A stretch of DNA of 64,000 nucleotides from Halocafeteria seosinensis (taxonomy: Eukaryota > Sar > Bigyra > Bicosoecida): NCBI GenBank assembly GCA_001687465.1, contig LVLI01000175.1, positions 62,001 to 126,000 of the forward strand. The letters run 5' to 3'. Of the stretch, positions 1 to 11,803 are shown one piece after another. Position 1 is the stretch's first letter. Each line of letters begins with the position of its first letter. The notes under the pieces were generated by a model. It worked only from the letters and a program-made list of their open reading frames with translations, did no database searches and was not told the DNA's origin. A program made the translations under genes and the position numbers.

Positions 1-24
1 GTCGTTACTCCCCAAACAACTTAC

Positions 25-2215
25 TACACCAGCCCATGGCTCTTCCCCACTGAATAGCTCGTATAGGAGTACCCCGAACGCGAACACATCCGATCGAGCA
101 TCGTAACCTTGCTTCCTAATGGCTTCAGGAGCTAGCCATGCACTGGGACAAACCGTTTTCCCACTATCGTCGTTAGTGTCCAAAGTTTGAGCCAAATTAA
201 AATCGGCAACACGGGCGTGCCACGTAGTTTCGTCTGCACAGATTAACAGATCTATCGAGGCTAGGTCGATCACAACGTATTCTTACGGGGTAGTGGCGTA
301 CCTTCAATCAAGATGTTCCGGGCGGCAACGTCGTGGTGGATTATCTCGCAAGAGTGAAGATGGCGGATTCCCTCGGCAGCTTGGATAGCAATATGCAGAA
401 TCGTTTTCGATTTAAGGGGCTCACTCCTCTTCGAGAGCAACTTGTTGACAGGACCCTGAGGACACAATTGAGTCACCAACGCTGGTTGCTCATCCTCGTC
501 GGTAACGCCCAAAAATTTAACAATATTCGCTGAAGAAAACCACACGGAAGAGCATTACACCAGCGACTGTAAATCCGACAACCATAGGCAAAACTTACGA
601 TGTTCGCAAGCTCGTGCCATTATTTCAGCTTCGCGAAGTATGCTCTTCAATGAAGCACTCCGAACCTGCGTCAAGCGAAATGATAGTGCAAGTACACACG
701 AAAAAAACCCAAGCAGCCGCAACTTACCTCTTCCGACACTCCCAAACCAGTGGCATCGGTGGAATCTTCAGTCTGTAGCAGGATATCGACTGAAGGATTA
801 CGAAACCAGTGGGTGGCACTACATAGTTGCCGCTTACGTACCACTCTAAACTTAATGGCCACCGATGTATCATCATTAAACAAACCCTTCCAGACCGTAG
901 AAAAGTTGCCTCCGTCTAGAGGTTTCTGATATTTTACATTTCTCAACCGAGGGATGGCATCATTGTTAGAATCAGAAGCATCAGAGGGGAGCGATTCTTC
1001 TTGATGAAAACCAGTTTCCTCAAACACTTCACCAGTACCTTGTTGTTCCTTTCGAAGAGAGTCATTCTCCCTATATTCTACATTCCGCCCCGCCTCCGTT
1101 GGGGCCATGTTACTAGGATTCGTAATAGAGGTACTTGTTTCCTCTTTGGCAGCATAAGAGGGGTAGCCCCCGACTGAAACACTGTCATCGGTAGTTTGTA
1201 CGTAATTATTATCGGACAGTGCTGTGTGTTCAGAATTCGCCTTTCCAGTTTCCGTTCTAATGCTTGGAGCACTGGCTGTTGACGGGTGTATTGACTGAGA
1301 AATTCTCTGTTCCGTCGAGCTGCAGCCAGCTGTCTGCTCCTCTTGCTCAACAGCTGGGGTTCTAATATCCTCGCTTCCGCTTACGGTATCGCCGTCGTGC
1401 TCGTCTGGAAATAATGAGTTCAAAGGACACGAGTTCTCTTGAGCAGTATCGAAAACTGCTTCCGCCGTGGACTCTCGTGGAGCATACGACGTACCAGTTT
1501 GCATGGGCGATGTCTCTGAGACGCTATCAGGTTGGTTATGTGGCTGCTCCGAGGAAAGGATTTCAGTGCCATTGTTCTCTGATGCTGCATCACGGTCATG
1601 CGGGCTACCAGCGGATGTCCCTAATCCTTCGACGTCTTCACAACTACCTTCAGAAGATACATGTGGACTTCCTTTTGCCTGAGGATCTGCTTCCCTTATT
1701 ACTTCTTCTGTCTCGCATGGAGTCGAGGTACCTTCCTCTAGAGTCTCACGAGCGGATGGGTGATCAGTTTCACTACTTGTAGCTGTTCGTTCGTTCTGGT
1801 CATTCGTTTTGCTCGGTTGGCTTTTACTTGTATTTTGTTTCTTATCTTTTCCTTTCCCCTTTCCATTGCCTTTTTTCCCTTTTTTCTGGCGCCCGCCACT
1901 GGCGAAGAAACTAGCAACACCTCCGATTAGAGCAACACCTGCCCCCACCGCAGCATACGCTAGAGCATCATGCGACGACGATGATTTCTTTGGAGCAGGA
2001 GCATCTACGACTGCTTTAGGACTGGATCCCCCTCCATGATTCTCTTCCTTTTCGCTAGACGATTCATTCTTCCCCTGGGAACCTCTTAAACCTCTGCGTG
2101 CTGGTTGATCAGAGGGCGGCGGCACCGCTCTTGCGGGAGATGCTGTCGTCGTATTTCGATTATTGTTGCGTCGGTTGTTTGGCTTGCCACCTACGGCGTC
2201 AAATAATTCATCCAT
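25..2215 (-). CDS. Membrane-anchored protein kinase, partial (runs off left edge)
   Basis: Exons read 842-2215, 599-665, 302-529 and 25-233, and the gene continues past base 1. Exon 1 has a low-complexity N-terminus, one hydrophobic segment (about residues 84-106) followed by a Lys-rich stop-transfer stretch, then a long acidic Ser/Thr-rich linker. The kinase domain starts near residue 425: glycine loop LDGGNFSTVWKG, VAIK lysine, a helix-C Glu in LREAEIMARA, CEHPNIVKFLGV, catalytic loop HHDVAARNIL, then VADFNLAQ, WLAPEAI and SDVFAFGVLLYEL. It belongs to the tyrosine-kinase-like/TK group by its DVAARN loop. Two departures are visible: HRD is HHD and DFG is DFN. The catalytic Asp, the metal-binding Asp and the Lys/Glu pair are present, so activity is likely. 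It is divergent from TYW1. The substrate is unknown. Confidence 0.85.
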
Positions 2216-2632
2216 TCTTCGTTCTTATACTCGCGTGCGCTTGTCTAATAGTAGCAAATACACACTCCAGACAGCATCCAAGTCTTGAATCCGGTTCCAA
2301 GCACCACTGAAGCGCCAATTGAGGAGTCCAGACTTTTCCTCCTTTCTTGCTCCAGACAAGGCACTACTATACACCTTAAACCCACAAGTATCCTCTCTAT
2401 GGGACGCTCGCAATCCAATGACATCCTTGGGTTAAAACCTTGCTTCAACTTGTACAGCCGCGAAATTTTTGTGCGGTAACAGTCCAGCGTATCCGGGCTG
2501 AGGACCCGGATAGGCCGGTCCTCAGCCCGGATAGGCAAGAATCAGAGTGACACAGAGCACATTGCTAGGCTCCTGTGCGTTGTATGAAGCGTTTCGAAGG
2601 CCGAAGTGCTGTCTAACAGGGATAAGAAGAAA
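2216..2632. promoter_or_regulatory. Divergent promoter between kinase and TYW1, with a perfect hairpin
   Basis: This 417-bp spacer separates two divergent start codons. It holds no convincing coding exon. Its main structure is the 17-bp inverted repeat at 2490-2533, listed separately. Confidence 0.5.
2490..2533. repeat. Perfect 17-bp inverted repeat (hairpin) upstream of TYW1
   Basis: Bases 2490-2506 (TATCCGGGCTGAGGACC) are the exact reverse complement of 2517-2533, with a 10-nt loop. An 11-base direct repeat, CCCGGATAGGC, overlaps it at 2505-2515 and 2526-2536. It lies about 100 bp before the TYW1 ATG, so it could be a 5' UTR hairpin or a palindromic protein-binding site. Confidence 0.85.
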
Positions 2633-5600
2633 ATGATTGTCTCTATCGAAGATATTGTATCGGGCATACTGCTGCTTTGCAGTGTTGCCTTGTTGTACAA
2701 GTTCAACTCTTTCCCTGACAAGAGTACAGCTGGAGGAGGAATTGAGGCTGGTGTAGATATTCCACAGACCCCTCAACCAAGTAGCAAGCGCTCGAGCAGC
2801 TCTTCTAAAGTTTCCAGTGTATCTGAAGGGTCTAAATCGGATGGATCAGTCTCTCAAGGCTCTGACCCATCGAGTGCAGCAGCGCCCAAAACGACTTCAA
2901 CAACAGCTGAGGATACAAAAGCCCCCAAGGACGATGAGCAGAAAATCAAGGAGGAACTTCAATTGATCCCCTTGCGGATTTTGTATGCGACGACCACGAA
3001 TACTGCAAAGAGTAAGTTACGCGCACTATCATTTTCTTTTGGGTCTTCGTTAACGAGCGTGTTTGGTTGCTTTGACTTCAGAATTCGCTGACCAACTTTC
3101 CCAGCAACTATTCGCCTTGAATGTGGCTGGCACTCACTATGAAGTGTCGGTAGCTAACTTGGAAGAGTATGATCAAGACAATTTAGAACAAGAGGACATT
3201 GTTGTGTACTTGATGGTAAGAGGAAAATGACACCTTCAGTCTGTGCTGAGTAGTAACTAACTGTTCGCTCTTGCGTGCGCAGCCAACATGGACAGGAGGC
3301 ACACCTCCTCCTTCAGCCCAAGTGTATTTTGACTGGCTATCCGACATGCACAAAGACTTCCGCGTCCCCCGAACGTGGCTCAAGAATGTCTCATTTGCTA
3401 TATTTGGCCTGGGTAACAAAGAGTACGAGGAAAACTACTGCAAGGCAGCAACGGATATACAGTGCTTTATGTCCGAGCTGGGCGCTCAAGAGTTGACAGA
3501 CATAGGCCTTGGGGACGATAACGTCGACATGGAACATCAATTCAAGGACTGGTCGAATCAATTGGTCGCGGCATTGTGTCGTTTGTACACGCAGCGCACC
3601 AATGCGGATGCCGCCAAACAAGAGTCTGTAGGATGTGGTAGTGGCTGTGGAGGAGGAAGTAGCTCAGGTGAGAAGGAAAAGCCGCTGAGTCGTAAACAAC
3701 GAAGGAAGCAGAAGCAACGAGAGAGGAAAGAGAATGAGCCTGTTGAAGAAGAAGACGTCATCAATGAAAACTATCTCGCCCAGGAAGAAAACCAGAACGA
3801 GGAGACGGCCGACGGCAACGGAATGGTGGATTTGGAAGACATTGCTAACGTGATGAACAAGGCCAAGCAAGACACAGTGGTCGACGACAAGACGGCCCCC
3901 AGAAACATGGTGACGCCTGCTCAGTACAGGGCGCTTACGAAAGAAGGTTACAAAATCGTTGGTACACACTCTGCTGTGAAGTTGTGCCGATGGACGAAGC
4001 ACCAGTTACGCGGAAGAGGTGGCTGCTACAAACACACGTTCTATGGAATCACTAGCTATCAATGTATGGAGACAACCCCCTCGTTGGCATGCGCCAACAA
4101 ATGTGTGTTCTGTTGGAGGCACCACAAAAACCCAGTAGGGAGAGAATGGCGATGGAAGGTACGGCCGTAATTGTTTCGCACCAGTGCACATGGAGCAGGT
4201 ATAGCGCTGACCTCACCTTACTCTGCAGATTGATGATCCTGAGGAAATCGTTTCATCCTGTATTAAGAATCATTGCCAAATGATCAAACAGATGAAGGGT
4301 GTTCCCGGAGTGAAGATGGATCGTTGGCAGGAAGCATTTACCGTACGTGATCAGTGTTTATCTGTCGCACTTCTCGTTGTTTACCTGACGGTGCTCTTCC
4401 AATGCAGGTCCGCCACTGTGCTCTTTCGTTGGTTGGTGAACCTATCATGTATCCTTACATTAATCGCTTTGTCCAGCTGCTTCATGATCGCGACATTTCT
4501 TCTTTCTTGGTAACAAATGCTCAGGTAGGTTCAAAGTAATCATTGCTGGCTATGGTGCGCAACTGTCTACCCACTTCACCCTCTTTTATTTCAGTTTCCC
4601 GAGGCGATATCTTCTATGGACCCGGTGACGCAACTTTACGTTAGCATAGATGCGTCTACGAAAGACACTCTCAAGGCAATCGATCGGCCGCTTTTCAAGG
4701 ATTTCTGGGAACGGTTTCTTAAGTCGTTGGACTCGCTGAGGGACAAAGGACAGCGAACTGTCTACCGCCTTACACTTGTGAAGAGTTACAATATGGAAGA
4801 GGTATGTGACATTTTGTGGTTACACGGTCCCGATCCCTGACACTAAGCCAGTGCTCACTGCCTTGCAGGTTCAAAATTACTGTGACCTGATTCGCCGGGG
4901 AAACCCGGACTTCATTGAAGTCAAAGCGGTCACCTACTGTGGAAACAGCGACGGCAGTGATCTTACCATTAAGGACGTCCCATTCCACCCAGAAGTAAGT
5001 TTATTTGTGTTCAGTTTACATGGTTCATGCTCCAATAGACGTCTATGCGTTGCAGGTCCGTGACTTCTGTGAGGCAATTGCGCAAGAGATGGGAGGAACT
5101 TATGGCCTTGCGTGTGAACATGAGCATTCCAACTGTGTCCTGATGGCGAATACTGCTTTCTACCGCTTCCCAGACGATGTTGACGAATCAGGAAGTAATG
5201 TCAAACTTCTGGATAAAGCTGGTCGTTTTGACCACCTCCCTGAGGGTCACGTCGTTCGTGGCAACGACACTAAGGACGCTAATGGAAACCCCGGGGCTTG
5301 GTTTACCTGGATTGACTATGATCGTTTTCACCAACTTGTAAAGAGGTATGTTAAAGTGTAGGAACTGGTTCCGTGTTATATTGTTTGCCACTCTTGAGTT
5401 GTTCCATTGCAGCTACCATGCCTCTGATGGAAAGAATGACTTCAATTCTTTGGACTACGTTGCTCGAACTCCATGCGTACGTATTTCTTATATTTATGAG
5501 CTTGCTCTATGATTTCGTCATAAGTCCCGATCCTGACTGCCTTCTGCAGTGGTCGATCTACAATTCTGAGGAACAAGGATTCGATCCAAAGGAAACTCGA

Positions 5601-5666
5601 TTCAAACGAACCAAGGATGGAAAGGTCCACGAATACAATGCACCAGTCGAGGCAGGATGCGGTTAA
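2633..5666 (+). CDS. TYW1: tRNA 4-demethylwyosine synthase
   Basis: Ten exons: 2633-3011, 3082-3215, 3283-4158, 4229-4342, 4408-4524, 4595-4801, 4869-4994, 5056-5345, 5413-5476, 5550-5666; about 807 aa. All phases agree. Residues 5-25 form a membrane anchor, as in animal TYW1. A Ser-rich linker and a flavodoxin-like domain follow (VYLMPTWTGGTPPP, FAIFGLGNKEYEENYCKA). A Lys/Glu-rich hinge leads to the radical-SAM domain with CANKCVFCWRHH (Cys 441, 445, 448), the CxxxCxxC that binds the 4Fe-4S cluster. The family condenses N1-methylguanosine-37 of tRNA-Phe with pyruvate in wybutosine synthesis at the ER face. The C-terminal part (GEPIMYPYINRF, ACEHEHSNCVLMA) is typical. Confidence 0.96.
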
Positions 5667-5987
5667 GGTCCCGAACAAGTAGTTGTAGATCCTTGAGAGC
5701 GTCACTATGCATACAAAAAAAAATACACTCGAAAGGTTGTGTTTGCAACTCGCAATACGCCATGTCTACCCGTGATGTCTCGCGCTGGTGCAGTTCAACC
5801 GGTGCCAAACGGAGTTGTTTGCTCTCGGGAATGTGGCTTACGCACGCACCACCCTGCTGACCAGAGAGACAGGGCCTTAGTGTTGTGCACCTAATCGTTT
5901 GATTCTTGGCAAGCGCCTGTGGCTTGGAATCAATATACTACGTCGTTTTCTGGTAAAACAGTGCGAGGCGACCCCGGACAGAACAGC
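5667..5987. other. Intergenic, TYW1 to HPt gene
   Basis: About 320 bp between two same-strand genes. It should hold the TYW1 3' UTR and the HPt promoter. I see no exon or RNA gene in it. Confidence 0.5.
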
Positions 5988-6882
5988 ATGGCGAAGCAAA
6001 GAGCTGAGAGTGAGTGAAATCAAGCCCCTCCCGTTTATTGTGCACACCCTCCCTCCACAAGCTTGCCTACATCGTCCGCAGATAGCTCGCTGAGCGAGCT
6101 CCCACTCATTGAATGGAAAGAGGCAGCGTCCGTGGTAAGATGTAGTTCCTTCAGGTTCTGAACGTCCCCTGTAGGACAATGCTGTCTGGCTATACAGGCT
6201 GGCGAAGACGATGAAGGCTTTCTCGTGGATTTACTAGCAGGATTCTACGAAGAAGAATTCCATGTTATCGACGAAATTATAGAGGTCTTCCGAGAATACC
6301 GGGAAGGCAAAAGTATGGATGCGGCCGAAGCAGGCAAGGTACGGACGCACCTTTTCCCTGCTGGCTTACAAACTCAGTGGACACAAACAAGTATTTGAAT
6401 GGATATTGCAGAAAGTACAAAACCTGGCACATCGATTGAAAGGGGCAGCAGCAAACATTCGCTTAATGAGACTGACGAGGGTGCGTACTCACAGCAGGAG
6501 TAACGCGTCAGATTATCTCGTGACTGTCACGAATGCATCCGTGCGCAGAGTGCTTACCTTCTAGAGCAAAAGTTCAAAACTCTTGTTGAAGAAGGGAAAA
6601 ATGGAGAAATAGATAAACTGTTGAAAAAGCCCCCTACCGAGCTTCTGAACTTTGCTGAGGAAATGGATACATTTATTGACTATTTAAGGAACAAGGTGAA
6701 ACCTTACGTGAGTCTTCCGGTAGAAAAGTGTCCCTGTTACATTAATGCAGCACTGAAGTGATTATCGAATGGTGCAGGCCGAGGAAAACCTGACGAACGA
6801 GGTAGAACAAGAGACTTGGGGTGTCCTGTCCTCGGTAGACTCTCAGAATTGTCGATCCAAAGCAGAGGAGCTTTGCGAATGA
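5988..6882 (+). CDS. Stand-alone histidine phosphotransfer (HPt) protein
   Basis: Six short exons: 5988-6009, 6082-6134, 6198-6338, 6412-6480, 6549-6707, 6778-6882; 182 aa with consistent phases. The core is an all-helical HPt domain with LAHRLKGAAANI, matching the family signature HxLKGxxxxxG around phospho-accepting His79 and Lys82. Before it come DEGFLVDLLAGFYEEEFHVI and after it the usual helix pair (YLLEQKFKTLVEEG, ELLNFAEEMDTFIDYL). HPt proteins carry phosphate between hybrid histidine kinases and response regulators. No kinase or regulator lies nearby, so partners must be encoded elsewhere. The gene is convergent with JMJD6; only 43 bp separate the two stops. Confidence 0.9.
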
Positions 6883-6925
6883 GTTCCGACACAAGACGCT
6901 CAAATCAACCAAAGCGACCAGAAGT

Positions 6926-8795
6926 TTATACGGAGCCACCAGGAATCTCTTTTTCTATATATAGGATGTGTCGTGGATCCACTCGCTTCGTCAGATCTTC
7001 TTGCTCAAGCTGGCTATTTGCTTCTTCGGCACTTTCGCTACTACTACTACTGCTGCTGGAAGTGCTGCTTGATGAGGATGACGTTGATGATTCGGATGCG
7101 TGCGAACCACCGTTGTCGCGATTCGCGTCAGCTTTATTAGCCTTACTCTCCTCTCGACGCCGATGTTTCCTATCTCGGCGCTGTAGCTCCGCTGCTGATG
7201 GCTCCATGGAGAAGCCGCTCTCATTATTTAGCCTGAAAATTCGATATTTGCATGTTAGGCATACATAGCGAGAATTTGAAATAGTACATAATACCGTACC
7301 TCTTGGCAGTATCAGCCAGGTCTGGGTGATGTTTTTCTAGTAAAGCCAGCCACTTCCGGGCCATATTCCTTCTACCTGTCCTCGTTGCTCTCCATACCTG
7401 GACACGCATGGAAATAAACAAGCTCATCTCACACACAAAATTTGGATATGAAATAAAACGTCCTTCCGTACCTTTTTGAAGTTAGTCCTGCTGCAGAAAT
7501 TTTGTGTCACTGCTACGGTGTCTGTTAAATTTAACACACCGTGCCACCATCCTCCTGGTATAAAGAGCGTTTCACCAGGTCTTTGGACACATTCTATTAT
7601 TGGAAGGTGGGGAAATTTTGCCTTGATGCGGGGTAGCATGTTAGTGAAAAAATCCTGCAATAGAAAGCTTGGAGACAACGGTTGCTCGCATCCCATGAAT
7701 ATCATCGCTACGCTACGATCATTTCTTACTATTGGTTCGTCATCTTCTCCTGGCTTCTTAAATCCCTTGCCTTTTGCAACGGCTCTCGGAACTCCAGGGG
7801 GCATTAGAACCCATCTCTTGTAGCCCTTCGTAAGCGTATTCCATGCACTGGTAGCCAGTGGATCTATATGAGGCGCAGTACCGGAGCGTTCCGGTCCCAC
7901 CAGGAACCACCTATACGGAGGTCGCTTTCGCTCTCCAACCAGACTGAATAAATCGTCATTGAAGTAAACAGGAACACTATATTCCGATAGTATTCCTTGG
8001 GCCTGGAACAATAAACTCGAAGGTGTATTCTTCCGCGTTGCCTCATACGCTTGCAACCGCCGGCGTACCTTGCTATCGTCATCAAACGAGGAATCGAAGA
8101 TGTACATTGGGCTGTCGTCACGTTGCTCCGCCATATAGCGTAAGAAATATTTCATTTTGATTCTCACGCTTCTACCATCATCGTCTTCACCGCATTTAAA
8201 TTTTCTATGCCGATACTTTTCATATATTTCCTGCAATCACTACTAACATAACGATGTTTATCGAGTAACACTTTATAACAGCGAAACACACCTCTATTTC
8301 CCAGCGAGTCTTTGCCGGCCATTCGTCGACTATTCCATCTATGATAACTGGTAAATCGAACTTCTCGTACTTCTCTATAAAGTCGTTCTTGGAAAGCGTT
8401 TTAGCATGTTCCCTGGCAATATGCCCTAGTTGAGACGGGAATTTCAAGGGTTCGGACGTCCACGAATATCCTTGCTTTGTCCATTCTCTCAACCGCAAAT
8501 CACCCCGGCATCTTCGCTTGCAGTCATTTATAATGTTCCAGTCATGTGCCTTAGTTTTTCCGACTTTACCCCTCCATTCCACGTCATCTCGAGGGGACTT
8601 TGGCTCGGAGCTGTCCGAAGACCGCCTCTTTCTGGAAGAGTTCCTCCGGACTGAGTAAGCTCTGGCACCACTGCATGCGTCATTGCCATCCAAATTACTT
8701 GCTGAATTTCCTACACCCTTGTGAGTGGCAGCATGCTTTGGTATTTCCCCGTTATAGTGCGTGTTACGATGTGCACTCTCACTGACCCCGTTCAT
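6926..8795 (-). CDS. JMJD6: JmjC-domain arginine demethylase / lysyl hydroxylase, JMJD6-type
   Basis: Four exons: 8292-8795, 7472-8230, 7300-7397, 6926-7232; 555 aa. The start is the ATG at 8795. The JmjC core is very close to animal JMJD6: DDSPMYIFDSSF, RPPYRWFLVGPERSGT, HIDPLATSAWN, PGETLFIPGGWWHGVLNL, TQNFCSRTNF. Iron ligands are His289, Asp291 and His398. A poly-Ser tract follows the catalytic core (SSTSSSSSSTSSSSSSSS), a feature also found in animal JMJD6. The N-terminus is basic and Ser-rich, probably nuclear. The family hydroxylates lysines of splicing factors using Fe(II) and 2-oxoglutarate. The gene is divergent from CDC20. Confidence 0.95.
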
Positions 8796-9170
8796 TTTCT
8801 CGGTCAAAACGAAGGCCGCAGTAGCACAACAACAACCCCAGCGTAGCTTATTCTTCTTGTATTGCGTCCCCTATCTCTGCTGTGTTTCACAAACCAGTTC
8901 TACCAAAGGGTACACTTCCCTACAGCCTCGAACATCTTGTCACCTCGGGGCCTTCCGCCTTCCTTGCCCCTTGTGAAGATGGCCAACTCTGCTTGAAGTT
9001 GAAGTGGTGTTTACGCGCGCTTTTTGGAGCCGCTGGAAGTGCAGTAGTCATTTAATTCTGGAAGGAATTGAAACGACTACCCCCAGCAGACAAAAGATTT
9101 TTGCATTTCACTCTAGAGAGAGAGAAAGAAAAAAAATACTGTTTGCGCTAAACCAAAAAACACGTAAAAA
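8796..9170. promoter_or_regulatory. Divergent promoter of JMJD6 and CDC20
   Basis: 375 bp between two divergent ATGs. An A-rich stretch directly precedes the CDC20 start. No exon or recognisable motif was found. Confidence 0.4.
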
Positions 9171-10922
9171 ATGTTTACCCAAAAAGACCGCGTGGAGCTG
9201 GAAGCCATTTCGGCCATGGACACGGACCTCACTGTAGGGCCGCAACCTAGGTGGAAAAGGCGACAACTCCGCGCACAACAGCAAAATGGAGAAGAAACAC
9301 CTAGCTGCGAAAGTGACAGTTATGTGTCGACTGCCGGTTCGAAGACTCCTTTGCAGTCCAAGAACCAGCAGCAGAGTTCATCACCACAGGTACGTAGAAT
9401 ACCGCGCGCGCGCGCTAAATAGCAGTGCGCGCTTTGTGGGCTTTCTTGATTTGCTGACCTAGTTCATTCATCCCCTTTGCTAGTATACATTGCTTGTGCT
9501 TTATTCTCATTATATCACACTTACTCGGTCTTTGTCTCCAATGCAGGCTGATCGATTCATTCCGAACCGTAAAGCGATGGACTTTGACATGTCGGCGATG
9601 TCACGTCAGCGAAGTACTGATAGCGGTGATGGTAGCTCCAACGAAGAAAATGAAGGATTTAAGAATGCTTTGGCAAGCTCTTTGTTGAATGGTGGAGGTA
9701 ACTCTTCTTCTACCAGTGATGAGAGTAACCAGCGAGTTCTAGCGTTCAAAGAAAAGGCACCTACACCTTGCGATGGTTATCAGAGCAACCTTCGCGTGTT
9801 GTACTCTCAAAACCGGGGCATTACACAAAGGGCAAAAAGCATTCGTCATATTCCCTCTGGTCCTGAGCGAGTGCTTGGTAAGTGGACCAGTACTCTAGAG
9901 CCCGAAGTCAGCCTCTTCTCACTTTTTTCGTTATGTTTGAACCCGCAGATGCACCTGCAATTAATGACAATTTCTATCTCAATCTCATCGATTGGTCCTG
10001 CAACAATGTACTGGCTGTTGCTTTGGACCAAGCGGTCTACCTCTGGAATGCTTCCAGTGGAAGTATTTCTGAACTGACGAGCTTAGAATCGGATGACGAT
10101 TATGTCACAAGTGTTTCTTGGATCCCGGAAGGTGGTGGATATCTTGCCGTTGGAACTCAGAGCTCGGAAGTACAGCTATGGGACTGCAACGCCATGAAGC
10201 GAGTGCGCTCGATGAGAGGACATTCGGCACGCATCGGCTCTCTTGCGTGGAATAATCACATTCTATCCTCCGGAAGCCAGGATTGTTCGATCATGAACCA
10301 CGACGTGAGGATACGAGATCACCATGTTTCAACCTTCGCTGGGCACCAGCAAGAAGTCTGCGGACTGAAGTGGAGCCCAGATGGGGGCATGCTAGCTTCC
10401 GGAAGCAACGACAATAACGTGTGCATCTGGGACTTCGCGCGCTCATCATCTTCTGAGTCGACGCCGAAGCATACCTTAGCTTCTCATCAAGCAGCGGTGA
10501 AAGCTCTGGCTTGGTGTCCGTGGCAGCGCAACGTGCTTGCCTCCGGTGGTGGTACTGGTGACAGAACCATCAAGTTTTGGAATGCGGCAAACGGTGCCAT
10601 GCTGAATAGCATCAATACCGAAGCTCAGGTCAGCGGACTGGTTTGGAATCCGCATGAGCGAGAGATAGTTAGCTCCCACGGTTTCAGTCGGAATTCGCTG
10701 TGTGTCTGGAAGTATCCGAGCATGGCTCTGGTGAAGGAGTTGCAGGGGCATCAGGCGCGTGTGTTGGGGATGGTCCCTGGGGCGGATGGTAGTTCGATAT
10801 GCTCTGTTGGAGCGGATGAGACGCTTCGATTTTGGAAGGTGTTTGGAGAGCCAAAAAAGGGTAAGAATGGAGGGGATAGCAGGCTATCGTCTTCTATGCT
10901 GCAAAACTGCAGTATCCGGTAA
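9171..10922 (+). CDS. CDC20: Cell-division cycle protein 20, APC/C activator
   Basis: Three exons: 9171-9389, 9547-9877, 9949-10922; 507 aa. The C-box DRFIPNR opens exon 2 (residues 75-81). The Cdc20-specific link RHIPSGPERVLDAPAINDNF leads into seven WD40 blades, for example LDQAVYLWN, SEVQLWDC, NNVCIWDF and DETLRFWKVF. The protein ends in Ile-Arg, the IR tail that docks on APC/C tetratricopeptide subunits. Cdc20 recruits mitotic substrates to the anaphase-promoting complex. No KEN box was seen in the N-terminal region. Intron 1 contains a short CG-alternating run near 9402-9415. Confidence 0.95.
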
Positions 10923-11236
10923 GGGGATTTCAAGGGAAGGAAAACAGTAGTAAGTAGCTAAATTGGGAACTTTTTAGCAAGGGAGGATTGGTAATAGGTT
11001 GGTTCAGGGCAAAAATTGCTTTTGTTCGCTCTACCGTGTTGGCCTGAATCAGATTGACTGAGGGGTTGCAGGGGAAGAAAGAGTTTATTTTACACGTTTT
11101 CGTGATAACTTGTTTTTTTGTTGTGTGTTTGTACCCGACAAACCGTGCTTTTTAGCACGATTAACAACGTTTAGATCCTTGACAGAAGTTTGCCAAGTCA
11201 CCGTGCTTCATGACGAGGAGCGTACCACTGCCTTAT
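10923..11236. other. Intergenic between two converging genes
   Basis: About 314 bp holding the 3' ends of CDC20 and of the small gene on the minus strand. Nothing else was recognised. Confidence 0.4.
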
Positions 11237-11779
11237 TCAGGCATCTTGCTTATCTTTTTCCGGTCCATTTGCTTTGGCAGTCAGATGCGTACCGATAAGT
11301 TGGTTCGTCAACTTAGTAGACTGAAGAAGCTGGTGTAGTAGTTCGATTGGAGGAATGTCGTGGCCATAAGATAGTAGCCAGTCTTTCAACTCTGCATCCA
11401 CTGTCCATTCGAAATTGTTACCAGCACCTTGAGCAACATTGAGTTGCTTTGCAATGATTTTTGTTCGCCGAATTCTTCACTACCAACCAGTGTACAGAGT
11501 TTGAGTGCGGGACCATTAGGGACAACTAATCCGGTTAGAAGGCATATAAATTATGCCCACAAACTGCTTATATTTGCTTATATTGATTTACAAGAGAGAT
11601 GACCTGAAATTTACTCGTATCAGCAGCTCTGCTGCTGGCAATCTCGGGTTCACTTGAAATCGCTTGAAGTTCTTAAGCGGTGGAACTTCAACTTCACGGA
11701 AGATATCTTCAAGGCCTGATGAAGTTTTCCCCCTAATATTCAGCCAGTACACCGGTTTGATCACTTCTGGGTACCTCAT
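11237..11779 (-). CDS. Small protein of unknown function
   Basis: Two coding blocks are clear: 11615-11779 from an ATG, and 11237-11446 to a TGA. Splicing them keeps frame and gives about 124 aa. The first block has KPVYWLNIRGKTSSGLEDIF; the second has AGNNFEWTVDAELKDWLLSY. The joining intron (168 nt) is much longer than the local norm, and the DNA inside it near 11470-11530 also looks coding in another frame, so a middle exon may be missing. I do not recognise the family. The start codon is only 24 bp from that of the divergent Whirly gene. Confidence 0.55.
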
Positions 11780-11803
11780 ACGAAGAAAGAAATATTACCA
11801 AAC
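11780..11803. promoter_or_regulatory. 24-bp spacer between two divergent start codons
   Basis: Only 24 bp separate the ATG at 11779 (minus) from the ATG at 11804 (plus). Either the two transcripts overlap at their 5' ends or both have very short leaders. Confidence 0.6.

Noticed and set aside
1414-1782. Plus-strand open frames opposite kinase exon 1
   Set aside because: They are shadows of a long low-complexity exon; the minus strand carries the recognisable kinase.
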